Shown: positions 10,847 to 21,028, numbered from the stretch's first letter. The stretch: DNA of 64,000 nt from CAWDDA01 sp963813345 (GCA_963813345.1 CAWEYR010000011.1:1-64000), one strand, 5' to 3'. The notes: generated from the letters alone by a model not told the origin. Translations and numbers: made by a program.

Positions 10847-12457
10847 ATGCAAAAGCAAGGATTACGACGGAAGTTTCAATGGCACTTCTTCGCCGTTCTT
10901 TCGATATTCTTGTGTTTGTCGGTACTGCTTTTGGCGCAACGTGCGAAGAACTAGCCACACTGAAACTACCCAATACGACGATTGTTACGGCGCAATCAGT
11001 GGCGGCGGGCGCGTTTACGCCACCAAGTGGTTCAGCTGCGCCGTACAAAGACCTGCCCGCGTTTTGTCGTATAGCTGGAGTGATCAGTCCGACGACAGAT
11101 TCAGAGATAAAGTTTGAAGTGTGGATGCCGGCTGCGAACTGGAACGGGAAATTCCATGGTATCGGCAACGGCGGCTTTGCGGGCTCTATTTCTTATCGAC
11201 GGGGCTGGCCGGCGCACTCGCGCGAGGGTACGCCAGCGCTTCGACCGACACGGGTCATGGCGGAAGGGATGCAAGCTGGGCTCTCGGACATCCTGAAAAG
11301 CTGGCAGATTACGGCTACCGCGCGATTCCATGAAATGACTGAGAAGGCCAAGCTGGTCGTAAAGGCGTTCTATGGGAAGGTCCCAAGCGCTCGTATTTTG
11401 CCAGTTGCTCGAATGGCGGGCGGCAAGCCTTGATGGAGGCGCAACGATATCCTGCCGATTACGACGGCATCATCGCGCGGTGCGCCGGCAAATGCCTTCA
11501 CGCAGATCCTCACGGGCTTTGCCTGGAATATGCAGATGCTAAGTGACCCGGCGAGCTTACTTCCCCTCAAAAAAGCTGAAAGCCATTGAGGCGGCCGTGC
11601 TCGCAGCCTGCGATGCTCGCGATGGGGTGAGTGACGGTGTATTGGATGATCCAACAAAATGTGGTTTTGATCCGGCGGTTCTCCTGTGCAAAGGACCTGA
11701 GACCGACGAGTGCCTTACTGAAAAACAAATTGCCGCGCTTAAAAAGATTTATGCAGGGCCACGCAATGCCAGAGGACAGCAGATCATTCCAGGCTTTACT
11801 CCAGGCGGAGAAACGGGTCCTGGTGGATGGACAGGATGGATCACAGGTGCGGCGCCCGCAGCATCGGCACAATACTTCTTCGCTACGCAGGCTTTCAAGT
11901 ACATGGTCTACGCTGATCCTAACTGGGACCTCAAGTCATTTGATCTGGAGCGTGATGGCAAGCTGGCCGACGAGAAGCTTGGCCTCTTTGAATGCCACCA
12001 ATCCGGACCTCAAAGCGTTCAGCTCGCGAGGCGGAAAGCTCATCCTTTATCACGGCTGGAATGACGCGGCGTTGCCTCCGGTGAACACAATTAATTACGT
12101 TAACAGCGTGGTCGGCAAAACTCGGTCAGCGGCAGGCGGAGAGTTTTATGCGGCTCTACATGGCGCCTGGGTCTGCAGCATTGCGCGAGTGGCCCTGGTC
12201 CGGACAGTTTTGGACAGATGGTCACGCGCGCACAGTCCGACCCGCAACAGGATTTGACGCTGGCTCTCGAACGTTGGGTGGAAGATGGTGTGGCGCCTGA
12301 ACACGTGATTGCTGCTAAGCGGCAGGGTCCCAATCCGGCATCCCCGGCACTTCGCACGCGCCCTCTTTGTCCTTACCCCAAAGTTGCCCGCTACAAAGGA
12401 ACCGGAAGCACGGATGACGCAGCAAATTTCACGTGTGCGTTAGAAAAAAAGAAATAA
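10847..12457 (+). pseudogene. Tannase/feruloyl esterase family protein, frameshifted
   Basis: The repaired product is about 536 residues and matches the tannase family (PF07519), secreted serine esterases that cleave feruloyl or galloyl esters. It starts with a basic then hydrophobic leader (RRKFQWHFFAVLSIFLCLSV). Family blocks then follow: FCRIAGVISPTTDSEIKFEVW, WNGKFHGIGNGGFAGSI, HEMTEKAKLVVKAFYG, a Cys-Ser-containing nucleophile region near 11400, the Cys-rich calcium-lid region (CDARDGVSDGVLDDPTKC), LILYHGWNDAALPP, and the histidine region LQHC near 12180. The frame changes at least seven times (for example near 10940, 11190, 11330, 11400, 11545, 11990 and 12150). It is not readable as given but could be intact in the organism. 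Confidence 0.75.
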
Positions 12458-12488
12458 GCAATTTGAAGTCGGCGGCTTTGTGCCCGAC

Positions 12489-12521
12489 AAAAAGGGGACG
12501 ACCATTCGTCCCCTTTTTTTT
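12489..12521. terminator. Strong bidirectional rho-independent terminator
   Basis: A perfect 13 bp stem (arms AAAAAGGGGACGA and TCGTCCCCTTTTT) with a 4-base loop is followed by more T residues. It sits between the convergent tannase-like gene and the small secreted-protein gene and can serve both strands. Confidence 0.9.
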
Positions 12522-12539
12522 CGGTAGTAGTCTCTGCCC

Positions 12540-12990
12540 TCACTCGCTCGTGATGGTTACGATCTCTGGTTTGCTCGCCTTTCGGGCAACATTTCGCTCG
12601 CCGGTATTAGCCACCTCCCGCTCAAGACCCGACTGCTGCAACTCTCGACCAATGTTGCTTCCTGCCGACCAGACTCTGGCAAGGAAGTACTTACCGTTGT
12701 AACGCCGGAAATCAAGGCGTGCAACCGATTGCGTCTTCCCTGTTTTAACGGGCTGCAGCCATGAAGAAGACTCTCGGGCCGCCGTCATTGTCGGCCATCA
12801 GAAAGCCGTCGCCTGACTGCGTGCTTGTGTCGTAGACCGTATAAGTGCCTGCTGGAAGCGCTGTTTTCCCGATGTGAAAATCGAATGGGACCGTTACGGT
12901 CATCTTTCGGGTAATCTGCGCTGAGGCAGTGATTCCCACGGCGACGAGTATCGTCAGAGTGGCGGCGATATGTAATAAGTGCTTTCTCAT
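12540..12990 (-). CDS. Small secreted conserved protein, one frameshift
   Basis: The first half (from the ATG at 12990, preceded by AAGGAGAAG) encodes a signal peptide (HIAATLTILVAVGITASAQ) and the block VTVPFDFHIGKTALPAGTYTV. The second half, in another frame from about 12790 to the stop at 12540, encodes DFRRYNGKYFLARVWSAG and a charged tail. The two halves match the order of a roughly 150-residue exported protein type that I recognise as recurrent in Acidobacteriota but cannot name. The break near 12755-12790 may be a sequencing error. Function is unknown. The gene shares the terminator at 12489 with the convergent tannase-like gene. Confidence 0.6.
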
Positions 12991-13174
12991 TTGCATCTTC
13001 TCCTTGTATTCCTGGATAACGTTCAACAATTAAATTTTGCGTTCAATCCATAAGACGGGAATTGAGAGACAAAACAGGCCACGGACGTGGAAACGAAAAA
13101 ACTCCTCGCCCTCCTATCGACGCTGACTGTTAAGCTGTTACCTTGAGGACGAAAGCGGCGTCTTTACGAAATAG

Positions 13175-13762
13175 ATGGCAACATCCGGCGCGCAACAAAT
13201 CACAAATCTCCTTCTGGCCTGGGGCCAGGGTGATGAAGCAGCTCTCCAGTCACTCATGCCGCTGGTTTACGACCAGCTGCGTAAAGTGGCGGCTCGTCAC
13301 ATGCGCGGTCAGCGCGACGGGACACACCCTGCAGACCACGGCGCTCGTCAATGAGGCTTATCTACGTTTGATTGATGCAAGCCAGGTCAAGTGGCAGAAC
13401 CGTGCGCATTTTTTTGCGGTCGCGGCGCACTTGATGCGGCGCATCCTGGTGGATTTCGCCCGAAGTCGGAACTATCAAGAAGCGAGGTGGCGGAGCGAAG
13501 GCAGTTTCACTCGATGAAGCAATGATAGTTACGCCAGAACGTGGCGCAGACGTGCTGGCCGCTCGACGAAGCATTGACACGGCTCGAGGCGCTCAACGAG
13601 CGGCAGGCGCGAGTGGTCGAGCTGCGCTATTTCGGCGGGCTGAGCGAGGACGAGACGGCAGAAGCGCTCAAGGTTTCAGTGCGCACGGTTCGGCGCGACT
13701 GGAATTTCGCGCGCGTCTGGCTTCATCGCGAATTGACCGGGAAGGGAGCAAATGACGCCTGA
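13175..13762 (+). pseudogene. ECF sigma factor (TIGR02999-type), frameshifted
   Basis: The reconstructed product of about 195 residues is a sigma-70 ECF factor. Sigma2 is ITNLLLAWGQGDEAALQSL, HTLQTTALVNEAYLRLI and HFFAVAAHLMRRILVDFAR. Sigma4 is LDEALTRLEALNERQARVVE and LSEDETAEALKVSVRTVRRD with its helix-turn-helix. Frame changes lie near 13315, 13490 and 13555. Its stop codon overlaps the ATG of the next kinase gene (13752), so the pair is translationally coupled. Sigma factors of this type often sit beside Ser/Thr kinases. In Vibrio parahaemolyticus the ECF43 factor EcfP is activated by phosphorylation by its partner kinase PknT. A similar link here is inference. Confidence 0.75.
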
Positions 13763-16640
13763 TCGGTTCGCGCGCATCAGCCAGCTGTACAGCGAGGCCG
13801 CTGAGCTTGCGCCTGAAGCCCGCACGGTATATCTCGCGCAGGCCTGCGCCGGCGATGAGGAAATGCGTCGTGAGGTTGAGTCGTTGCTCGCCGAGGAAAA
13901 CGCAGATGGGCGATTTCATGGGTGCGCCGGCGCTGAAAGATGCGGCCGCTCTCGTGACCGGTGAGGCGCCAGGGAACTCTCATTGGCAAACAACTCGGCC
14001 ATTATGAGTTGCTTTCTTTTGTTCGGCGCGGGAGGGATGGGCGAAGTCTATGCCGCCAGAGACACAAGGATAGGGCGAAAGGTCGCAGTCAAATTGCTGC
14101 CCGCCGATCTTGCGACGAGATACCGACCGGTTGCGCCGCTTCGAGCAGGAAGTGCGCGCGGTGGGAATGCTCAACCATCCGAATATTCTCACGATTCACG
14201 ATGTCGGTAACTATGAAGGATGCACCGTACCTGGTGTCAGAATTGCTCGAAGGCGAAACGCTGCGCGCACGGCTCAGGAACGGCGTGTTGCCGTTCGCCA
14301 GGGCAGCAGACATCGCCTTACAGATCACACGTGGGCTCTCTGCGGCCGCGCACGAGCAGGGGCTGGTGCATCGAGACCTGAAGCCGGAGAACCTTTTCAT
14401 CAATCGGGACGGGCGCGTCAAGATCCTTGATTTCGGGCTGGCCAAAGCTCACGCAGAACCGTTCAAACGGCATCAACGAAAATGAACCCCTTTCAGCCAA
14501 CATCGCGACGAATCCGGGCATGTCAATGGGTACCGTGGGTTACATGTCGCCCGAACAGCTTACGCGGTGAAACAGTAGACGGTCGTGCTGACATCTTTGC
14601 CTTCGGCGTGATGTCTCTATGAAATGCTCACAGGAGAGCGGCCGTTCCGAGGTGTTTCGGCAGCCGAGACGATGAGCGCGATTCTTACGCTGGAAGCACC
14701 TGAGCTGCCAACGCCACTCATGCTCAGGCGCCTGGCCTCCAGCGTTTGATTCATCGCTGTCTGGAGAAACAGGTGGAACGGCGCTTTCAATCCGCGAGCG
14801 ACCTCGGCTTTGCATTGGAAGCTATGACCCTGCCGTTGCTGAACCCTTCGGTAGCTTCGCAGGACGTCGAGTTCTGATCCAGCAACAGAGAATCACAGCA
14901 CGCCAACACTGAAATTCAGATCCACTGTTGGCCGCATGAACTGGCTTGGTTGGAGGGGCTGGGCAATGGCCGCTGTGTTCATGATTGTCACCGTCGGTCT
15001 TTCGGTGAGTTATTTCAGGCGTCCGCCGCTTTCACCAAGGGTTGTGCCGTTCACGAGTTTGCCTGGGCAAAAGTCGAGCCCTGTGTTCTCGCCAGATGGA
15101 AACCAGATCGCCTTCATATGGGACGCCGAAGAGAGATGCTGAACGCGGGGTTTACGTAAAGGTGATCGGAGAAGGCTCGCCATTACGTGTCGCATCGAAC
15201 CCCGGCTTCCAGGTCACGTGGTCTCCGGATGGACGTTCCATCGCTTTTGCGCGGGCAGGCGATGATGGAGGGATTTTCACCGTGCCCGCGACAGGTGGTA
15301 CGGAGCGCAGACTCACTGAACGGACGCGGGCCGTTTGCGTGGTCACCCGATCAAAAGACATTGGCTATTGCGAGCCGCAATTCAGCGCAAAGTCCTTCCA
15401 GGCATCATCCTACTTACGCTTGGAACAGGGGCGGGTGCACCAACTAACCAGCCCTCCTCCCGGTGCTGTTGGGGATACGTCTCCGTCCTTTTCCCCGGAC
15501 GGGCAGACGGCTGGCGTTTATTCGACACCCCGGCACACAGGTAAGCGACGTTTATGTAATCCCAATAGCAGGAGGGGAACCTGAGCGGCTCACATTCAAT
15601 AATTTGTTTCTCAGTGGCGGCCCGGCGTGGACGTCCGACGGGCGGGAGATCGTCTTCTCCTCAACGCACGGCGGCTTGCCTACGCTGTGGCGAGTTCATG
15701 CTACGGGTGGCCGGTTGCGTCGTGTTATCGGGAGTGGCGAGTACGCCCATCAGCCCACCATCGCTCGGACTGGAAACCGGCTGGCTATGTCAATCGGAAG
15801 ACAGACACCAATATTTGGCGTGCGCCAGGCCCACTCTCGACTTCGCCGGCAAGCGCGCCAGCCCAGGTCGTTGCTTCGACCCGCGAGGAATATAGCCCGC
15901 AGTTCTCTCCTGATGGAGAATCGAATCGTTTTTGTCTCGGATCGGAGCGGAAGCCGTGAAATCTGGGTGTGCGACAGTGACGGCGGTAATCAGGTACAAC
16001 TTACGAAATTCGGTGGCAGCCATGTCGGCTCACCTCGCTGGTCGCCTGATGGCCGTCAGATTGCCTTCGACTCGCGACCTTCCGGACTGAGCAGCATTTA
16101 CGTGATCAACGCGTCTGGAGGCATCTCCGCGCCTTCTTACTGATGGCAAGTCCGAAGATGTGCTGCCGAGTTGGTCTCGAGATGGGAGCTGGATCTATTT
16201 CGGCTCGCGTCGAAGTGGGGACTGGCAGATTTGGCGGATGAACGTTGAGAACGAACAACTAGAGCAAGTAACCAGAAACGGTGGCTATGAAGCTTTCGAG
16301 GCAGCAGACGGCAAAGCTCTTTACTATGCCAAACGTGAGCCGGGCATCTGGAAGGATATCCCCGGCGGAGGAGACGAGACACGAGTTTCGACCAGGGGAC
16401 GTGGGGCTACTGGACGCTGTTTGCGGATGGGATCTGCTTGCTCAATCGCGGACCGTCACAGTCGACGCTCGAGTTCTTCAACGTCGCGACGTCCCAGATG
16501 AAGGCGTTTGGCAGAATGGAACATGCCAGAGCTTTTGGCGGTCGCCTGGTTTCGCAGTTTCTGCCGATGGACGGTGGATTCTTTATCGGCAGGTGGATCA
16601 AGACGACAACGACATCATGTTACTGGAGAACTTCCGGTAA
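13752..16640 (+). pseudogene. Ser/Thr kinase with TolB/WD40-like propeller, heavily frameshifted
   Basis: Across many frame changes the segment encodes a typical acidobacterial sensor kinase of about 960 residues. The order is an N-terminal helical lead (LAQACAGDEEMRREVESLL), a kinase domain with GAGGMGEVYAARD, VAVKLLP, HRDLKPEN, DFGLAK and GYMSPEQL, a membrane helix near 14960-15030 (AMAAVFMIVTVGLSVSYF), then repeated propeller blades of the FSPDG/WSPDG type (SPVFSPDGNQIAF, VTWSPDGRSIAFARAG, PRWSPDGRQIAFDS, LPSWSRDGSWIYFGSR). It ends IMLLENFR, a usual C-terminus for this family. The kinase would be cytoplasmic and the propeller extracytoplasmic. It overlaps the sigma-factor stop by 11 bp. 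There are more than ten frame breaks. Confidence 0.75.
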
Positions 16641-16643
16641 CCT

Positions 16644-16650
16644 GATTTGG
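16644..16650. repeat. Left remnant of a hairpin split by the group II intron
   Basis: GATTTGG here, joined to 18520-18552, restores an almost perfect inverted repeat (arms of about 18 bp, loop AA) starting a few bases after the kinase stop codon. The intron lies inside the left arm. Confidence 0.7.
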
Positions 16651-16694
16651 ATAGGGGTAGGGAGAGCCGATTGGTTTCGGCTCCCCCTCCCTCC

Positions 16695-16727
16695 GAACCG
16701 GACGGGCGGATTTCCCGCATCCGGCTC
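16695..16727 (-). ncRNA. Group II intron domain V
   Basis: A 33-nt hairpin with the conserved GAGCCG start and CGGTTC end. Domain V is the catalytic core of the ribozyme. It is followed directly by a domain VI stem rich in G on one arm and C on the other. Confidence 0.85.
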
Positions 16728-16741
16728 TCCGGTCGATGGTT

Positions 16742-18206
16742 TTACCTTCGAGAGGATTGACGCGCTTCGCGCATGGGCGCTGGCCACGTGAACAGCCCAT
16801 GCGCCGCAAAGTAGGCATTGGGCCAGCGTTGATGATCTCCGCCTCGTCCGCGGCCGCGCTTTCCGTTCCGTCGTCGCGCAGGATGCTGCGCAGCCGCATG
16901 CGAATCCACTGGTCCAGCCGGTGAAAGTCGTACCGGTGAGCTGTGCTTGAAGTACTCGAACCAGCCGCGAAGTGTCGGTTGAGCTCCGCGATGATGCGTG
17001 CAGGCTGTGTCCGTTAGTCCGCTTCGTTTCGCCCGCACCGCGTCTTTGAGCTTCTTCAGGCTCTTCCGGCGCGGCCATTTTGCCTCGCTCGAAGTGGTAG
17101 CCAGAAGTCAAAGCCGCCCGGCTGCGTGGCGTCCACGACTCGCGTCTTGTCCGGATGCAGCGTCAGTCCGTGCTTGCGCCGTCCATTGCTCGCACCAGTT
17201 CCAGCGCCTGCCGCGCTTCGGCTTCGCTCTGGCAGAGGATCACGAAGTCGTCGGCGTACCGCACCATCTCGATACCCGGCTCGGCCATCAGATGGTCCAG
17301 CGGGTCGAGGTAGATATTGGCCAACAGCGGGACTGACACCGCGCCTTGCGGCGTGCCTGCTTCCGGGCGGCCATTTCGCCTTCCTCCATCACTCCCTGTT
17401 TCAGGAAGGCTTGGATCAGCTCCAGCACACGACCGTCGGCGATCTTCTCTTCCACCGTCCATCAGCTGTCCGTGCGGGATGGTGTCGAAGTAGCTTTTCA
17501 GGTCGGCGTCCACCACCTAGTGTTACCCGGCTTGAGCAGTTTCTCGACCCGCCGCAGGGCGTCCTTGCAGCCTCGCCGGGGCGGAACCCGTAGCTGTGCT
17601 CCGCGAAGTCCCGCTCGAAGATCGGCTCGAGCACGTTGCGCAGTGCCGCTTGCACCACGCGGTCGCGCACCGTCGGAATCCCCAGCGGCCGCTTCTCTTT
17701 CGTCCCGGTTTGGGAATCCACACCGTCTTACCGCCTGCGGGCTCGTACTTCTCCTCCGCAGGTTGCGCGGCCAGCGTTGCAGATTCGCTTCCAGGACTTC
17801 CTCGTACGTCTCTATCGTCTGGTGATCCACTGCCGGCTGCTCCTTTGTTTGCCTACACTTGCGCAAGGCCGCTCAGGTTCGCGCTCCGAATAGACCTTGT
17901 CAATCAGGCTGAACCATATGCCTCCTTTCACCCCTTTTCAAGAGCGGTCAACATGCGATCGTCCAGACCGCCGGTTCTACCCAAGCCCGATACTTTACGT
18001 TCGGCGTCGGCCTCTCCGTCTTGTTGAGCCCCTCGGGCACTGTCGACGGTTTGTTTTCCGTCGGTCTGTTCGATCACGTCTCCATCTTCCTGTGTCCCTT
18101 CGCTCCACGCCCGGTTACGGGGCTTCGTCGCTACTATGGACACTCTGACTCCTCCTGTGGGCGGCTCTTCGATGCGCTCGGCACATGAACACCGCTTCGT
18201 TACCAC
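16742..18206 (-). pseudogene. ltrA: Group II intron reverse transcriptase/maturase, frameshifted
   Basis: Read on the minus strand with several frame changes, the product is an intron-encoded protein of roughly 480 residues. Blocks in order are GGLDDRMLTALEKGVKGG and FSLIDKVYSERNL (N-terminal), the RT finger KRPLGIPTVRDRVVQ, YGFRPG, VVDADLKSYFDTIPH, the active-site block VRYADDFVILC with the YADD motif, and the maturase-region GWFEYFKH, ending in HQRWPNAYF and REARQSSRR. This protein would help splicing and drive retrohoming. Breaks fall near 17720, 17590, 17510, 17400, 17160, 17060 and 16980. The exact start is uncertain; I used the upstream end of the open frame holding the N-terminus. Confidence 0.8.
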
Positions 18207-18519
18207 GCAGGTCTCCCTGATTCACGCGTGGCCTTCCCGATCATTCCGTCCCCAACCACCTCATGGGCCCTGTCGTCGCTTTCTCACGCTACCCCTCAGC
18301 GCGACGGCTTCCGGTATTCCCGGTCGGGCTTCGCCATTGCACAGCAGGCTCGCCGCCGACAGCCGGCCGAATCGAGTTCGTCATCCTCGGACTGATCGTT
18401 CACCTCCTGTTGCTCCCCACCCCGCCTCACGGCGACGCAGTTACATTCGGTTACAGGCCGGAGAGCGTCTGCCTGAAGAGGACTCTCACCTCTCCGACCA
18501 AACGCGCTTTCAGGCGCAC

Positions 18520-18552
18520 AGTGCGGCGACAAGTCGCCGTACTCCAAAATCA
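18520..18552. repeat. Right part of the intron-split hairpin
   Basis: Contains GCGGCGAC-AA-GTCGCCG and the full right arm. The sequence is of the same family as the hairpin at 34121 (shared GGAGTGCGGCGACTTG). Confidence 0.7.
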
Positions 18553-18880
18553 AATCCTGAAAACCTTCCCGCCATTCCCCTGAACCGTCCGTGTTTCGAA
18601 AGTTGACTTGGGGCGAACGAATGGCATTCTTTTTGCGGAGAATGAGGCAGAGTCACGAAAGAGCGTCGCCGACAATCTGAAAAAGGCATATGCAATTCGT
18701 CTTTTTTTTATCACGGAAGAAGCATCTCTTCAGACGATTCCGAAACTCTTCGCGTTTTCATGGTTAATTGTTGGAGATGCTTGCAGGGAGTCATCCGACT
18801 AGCAGCTGATGAAACATGAGTCGGGAAAGTTTTTTAGGAACGCTTGATCAGCGCAAATGGTCATAATGAATATGACGTAA
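18553..18880. other. Intergenic stretch without a recognisable gene
   Basis: No coding family is visible. The only notable signal is the sigma-54-like element at 18622. The several short open frames here look random. Confidence 0.4.
18622..18636 (+). promoter_or_regulatory. Candidate sigma-54 (-24/-12) promoter
   Basis: TGGCATTCTTTTTGC has GG and GC separated by exactly 10 bases and both conserved halves (TGGCA and TTGC) of a sigma-54 promoter. Transcription would run rightwards into the small ORFs between 18.9 and 19.5 kb. No enhancer site or activator gene was identified. Confidence 0.4.
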
Positions 18881-19027
18881 GCTTTGTTATCGGACTCACA
18901 GGAGGTCTATGCTTTCGTGCTCCCCGCGTTTCCTCAGTCAGGCCAGGACCCTGAAAGTTACACCGCCCCCCCACACTACTCAGACTTCGTGGATCTCGAC
19001 GACGAGACGAATTCACCCAACAACTAA
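18881..19027 (+). other. Possible small protein or gene remnant
   Basis: The frame reads SDSQEVYAFVLPAFPQSG, then a Pro/Tyr/Asp-rich tail ending DLDDETNSPNN before a TAA at 19025. The composition looks protein-like, but no start codon lies in frame. An ATG at 18869 is separated from it by a TAA, which one indel could remove. I recognise no family. It lies downstream of the sigma-54-like site. Confidence 0.25.
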
Positions 19028-19310
19028 TGGATATCTTTGGCTGAATCTCGTGCACGCTCCGTGCCATATGAGGTAAGAATATTGGCGCGAGCGAACGCCG
19101 TTAAGTTTTTAAGCCTGATGAGGCCCGCAAGCGCGGATAGTTCTAGCGCGAACTTCTTTCGCACATCAAGCGCGCTCATCAGGGGCAAACCTACAATCCA
19201 GACGATTCGGAAACGGCATGTCGGTTCTGTGGCACCGTTACGCGCGCTTATACGCTAATGGAGAATGGACATATATACCTGAGCAGTTTCATGACTAGGA
19301 GGAAGAGACT

Positions 19311-19545
19311 ATGAAGCGTTAGACAGTTTTTTGTTGAGCGACGGAGCATTAGTCGCCGCCAGCCGAGTTGCCGAGACTGATCCAGCCGTCGATCCAACAC
19401 ACTGGATCGACTGGATATTGATGTGTACTTCGTGTTTCCAACTCAACAGTTCCCTGTGACGGGTTGGAAAATCACGGTTGATGAGAACATCAGTATGTAT
19501 GTTATCGCGTGGAATCTCGGGCCGCTGGGAGATCAGTTCAATTAA
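19311..19545 (+). other. Possible small gene with good ribosome binding site, frameshifted
   Basis: AGGAGG at 19297-19302 sits 8 bp before an ATG at 19311. The ATG frame stops after three codons, but adjacent frames read LDSFLLSDGALVAASRVAE and then DVYFVFPTQQFPVTGWKITV, VDENISMYVIAWNLGPLG, ending at 19545. The span of 235 nt is one base over a multiple of three, as expected for one net indel. I would guess a protein of about 78 residues. No family is recognised. Confidence 0.35.
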
Positions 19546-19569
19546 CACATTCCTAAACTAAGAACAGAG

Positions 19570-19764
19570 ATGAACACTGAAAACACAGTAGCGACCACTG
19601 AAAATGCTGAAAAAGCCAGAACTGGACCCTGCTCGGTCGAGGGCTGCGGATGCCAAGCCTTTTCCGCTTCTCCAGGCGGCCCAGACTTCCCCCGGGCAAT
19701 TCATGTACTCAGCAGAAACGCAGCGGGTGGCACGTGCAATCACACGAAAGACGTACATAGGTGA
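19570..19764 (+). CDS. Small cysteine-rich protein, possible zinc-binding motif
   Basis: This 64-residue frame has C-x4-C-x-C (CSVEGCGC) in the middle and C-x-H-x4-H (CNHTKDVH) at the end, an arrangement that could bind one zinc ion. The N-terminal 18 residues are polar. No clear ribosome binding site precedes the ATG. It lies about 45 bp upstream of the secreted-protein gene at 19811. No function can be assigned. The Cys/His spacing is the only support for calling it a gene. Confidence 0.35.
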   Translation: MNTENTVATTENAEKARTGPCSVEGCGCQAFSASPGGPDFPRAIHVLSRNAAGGTCNHTKDVHR

Positions 19765-19810
19765 CCCGGTACCACCTTCTAAGATGAAAACAGCAGAAAG
19801 GAGCTTCGAT

Positions 19811-20901
19811 ATGAGAAACAGAGTGTTTGGTTTAGTTGTTACCACCGTGTTGGTATTGACCGCAGTGGAGAATGCACCAGTGGCGCACGCACAAAGACAA
19901 AGTAAGTGTGACGTTAAGAAGGAGCTTGAAGGCGCCAACAGCCTGCTGTGCGGCCCGGTTTTGCATAGGCGCATCTGCCCGGTGTTGATGGTATCCAACA
20001 AGATGCTTCTCCCAAATTTGGCCAAGATGTGGGATCATCCGTTTAATTTCGAGGCAAAGCCTATTACCGGGAGCGGCTCCGGCGCAGCCGGTGCGAGCGC
20101 GCCGTTCCTGCAACCGTGAGCGAGTATGTCGCAGCCCAGCAAGATTGCAGCCCGAAGACGGTACCAGGCGAGCATGGCACGGTCAATAATTACACAGTTC
20201 CATTCAATGGTGACGGCAAGGGGAATGGTATTTCACACTCCATCAAGGTCACCTTCAGAATGTTCGACGACGGTCGAATAGAGACTAATCTGAAATATGA
20301 GAACGACTTTTACGAAGGAAGCGTTTTGCGGAGGTGTCCGCATCCGGTTAGGCGACATCAACAACAAGTCAATTGCCGAGTTCTACTCCGATCCAAAAAC
20401 GTGCGTGAATGCGAGACCTCTCATTTCGACCGGTGGAGGAGCAATTGTGAAGAATGTCAAGTGGGACCTCCGAACAACTCCCGAGGTTGCTTGCAAGTAT
20501 GCGCATCTCTACATCGTGCCCCTAACCACGGGCATGCAGCTACAACATCGTCATCTCCAAATCCGGCGCTCTCTGCGATTGCTGGAGTGCGTTTCGTCGC
20601 TCCGTCTAACTCCGTCACTGCGGGCGATGATGTTCGACTCGTGATTGAGCTAGACAGAGCGGCTCCACGGGGTGGCCTCGTGGTGCTCATTGATAGTGTG
20701 ACCACTACAGGCTTATCGGACACGCTCAGGACGGCGTCGGGCGAGGCGCTAATCGCACTAACTTCCTTCAAGTTTGACGAAGGTGCTCGATCTGTCCCAA
20801 TTCTCATTAAAACCAAGCGCGTGACTGACGATCCCACAGTGGTTACTTTCACAGTGCGGAGCGGTAATTCTCAGAAGAATGCCACTCTGACTGTTCGGTG
20901 A
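19811..20901 (+). CDS. Secreted hypothetical protein, frameshifted
   Basis: An ATG at 19811, with AAAGGAG 7 bp upstream, starts a clear signal peptide (VFGLVVTTVLVLTAVENAPV, cleavage near AHA-Q). The reading frame then moves near 20110, 20320 and 20545 to give one product of about 360 residues ending at 20901. Central blocks include YVAAQQDCSPKT, VTFRMFDDGRIETNLKYEND and RLGDINNKSIAEFYSDP. The C-terminal 110 residues (VRFVAPSNSVTAGDDVRLVI to SGNSQKNATLTVR) look like an immunoglobulin-like beta domain. No family is recognised. The hairpin and terminator after 20930 close the unit. Confidence 0.5.
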
Positions 20902-20935
20902 TTGATCGGGTGATTCTCTTTGCTTCCAGAAATGG

Positions 20936-20960
20936 CCGGACACAATTTACTTTTGTCCGG
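20936..20960. terminator. Hairpin downstream of the secreted-protein gene
   Basis: Arms CCGGACA and TGTCCGG enclose an 11-base loop. No T tract follows, so it is a weak terminator or a processing site. Confidence 0.4.
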
Positions 20961-20996
20961 TCGATCTTCTGAGTACACTCCCTTCCATGACCACCG

Positions 20997-21028
20997 AAAA
21001 AGCCTTCATCCGCCGGGAGGCTTTTGTT
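20997..21028 (+). terminator. Rho-independent terminator
   Basis: Stem AAAAGCCT / AGGCTTTT with a 12-base loop and a short T-rich end. It is placed to end transcription from the 19.8-20.9 kb unit. Confidence 0.7.

Larger units (their letters stand above)
16651..18519 (-). mobile_element. Group II intron, full length about 1.87 kb
   Basis: On the minus strand the element begins GTGCGCCTGAAAGCGCG at 18519, a typical group II 5' end. It carries a reverse transcriptase gene, then a domain V hairpin at 16695-16727 (GAGCCGGATGCGGGAAA and its partner arm), then a domain VI stem at about 16660-16694, and ends in CCCCTAT at 16651. The length of 1869 bp is normal for a bacterial group II intron. The boundaries are supported because excising it rejoins a long palindrome. 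It sits 11 bp after the stop of the TolB-kinase gene, in antisense orientation to it. Confidence 0.88.

Noticed and set aside
12433..12702. Plus-strand ORF across the terminator region
   Set aside because: It runs through the strong terminator stem and is antisense to the small secreted protein.
16742..18206. Retron or DGR reverse transcriptase
   Set aside because: Domain V, a GTGCG 5' end, maturase-region blocks and rejoined flanks identify a group II intron instead.
18908..19075. ORF starting MLSCSPRF behind an AGGAGG
   Set aside because: The ribosome site is only 3 bp from the ATG and the product is low-complexity Thr/Pro. The overlapping frame ending at 19027 looks more protein-like.
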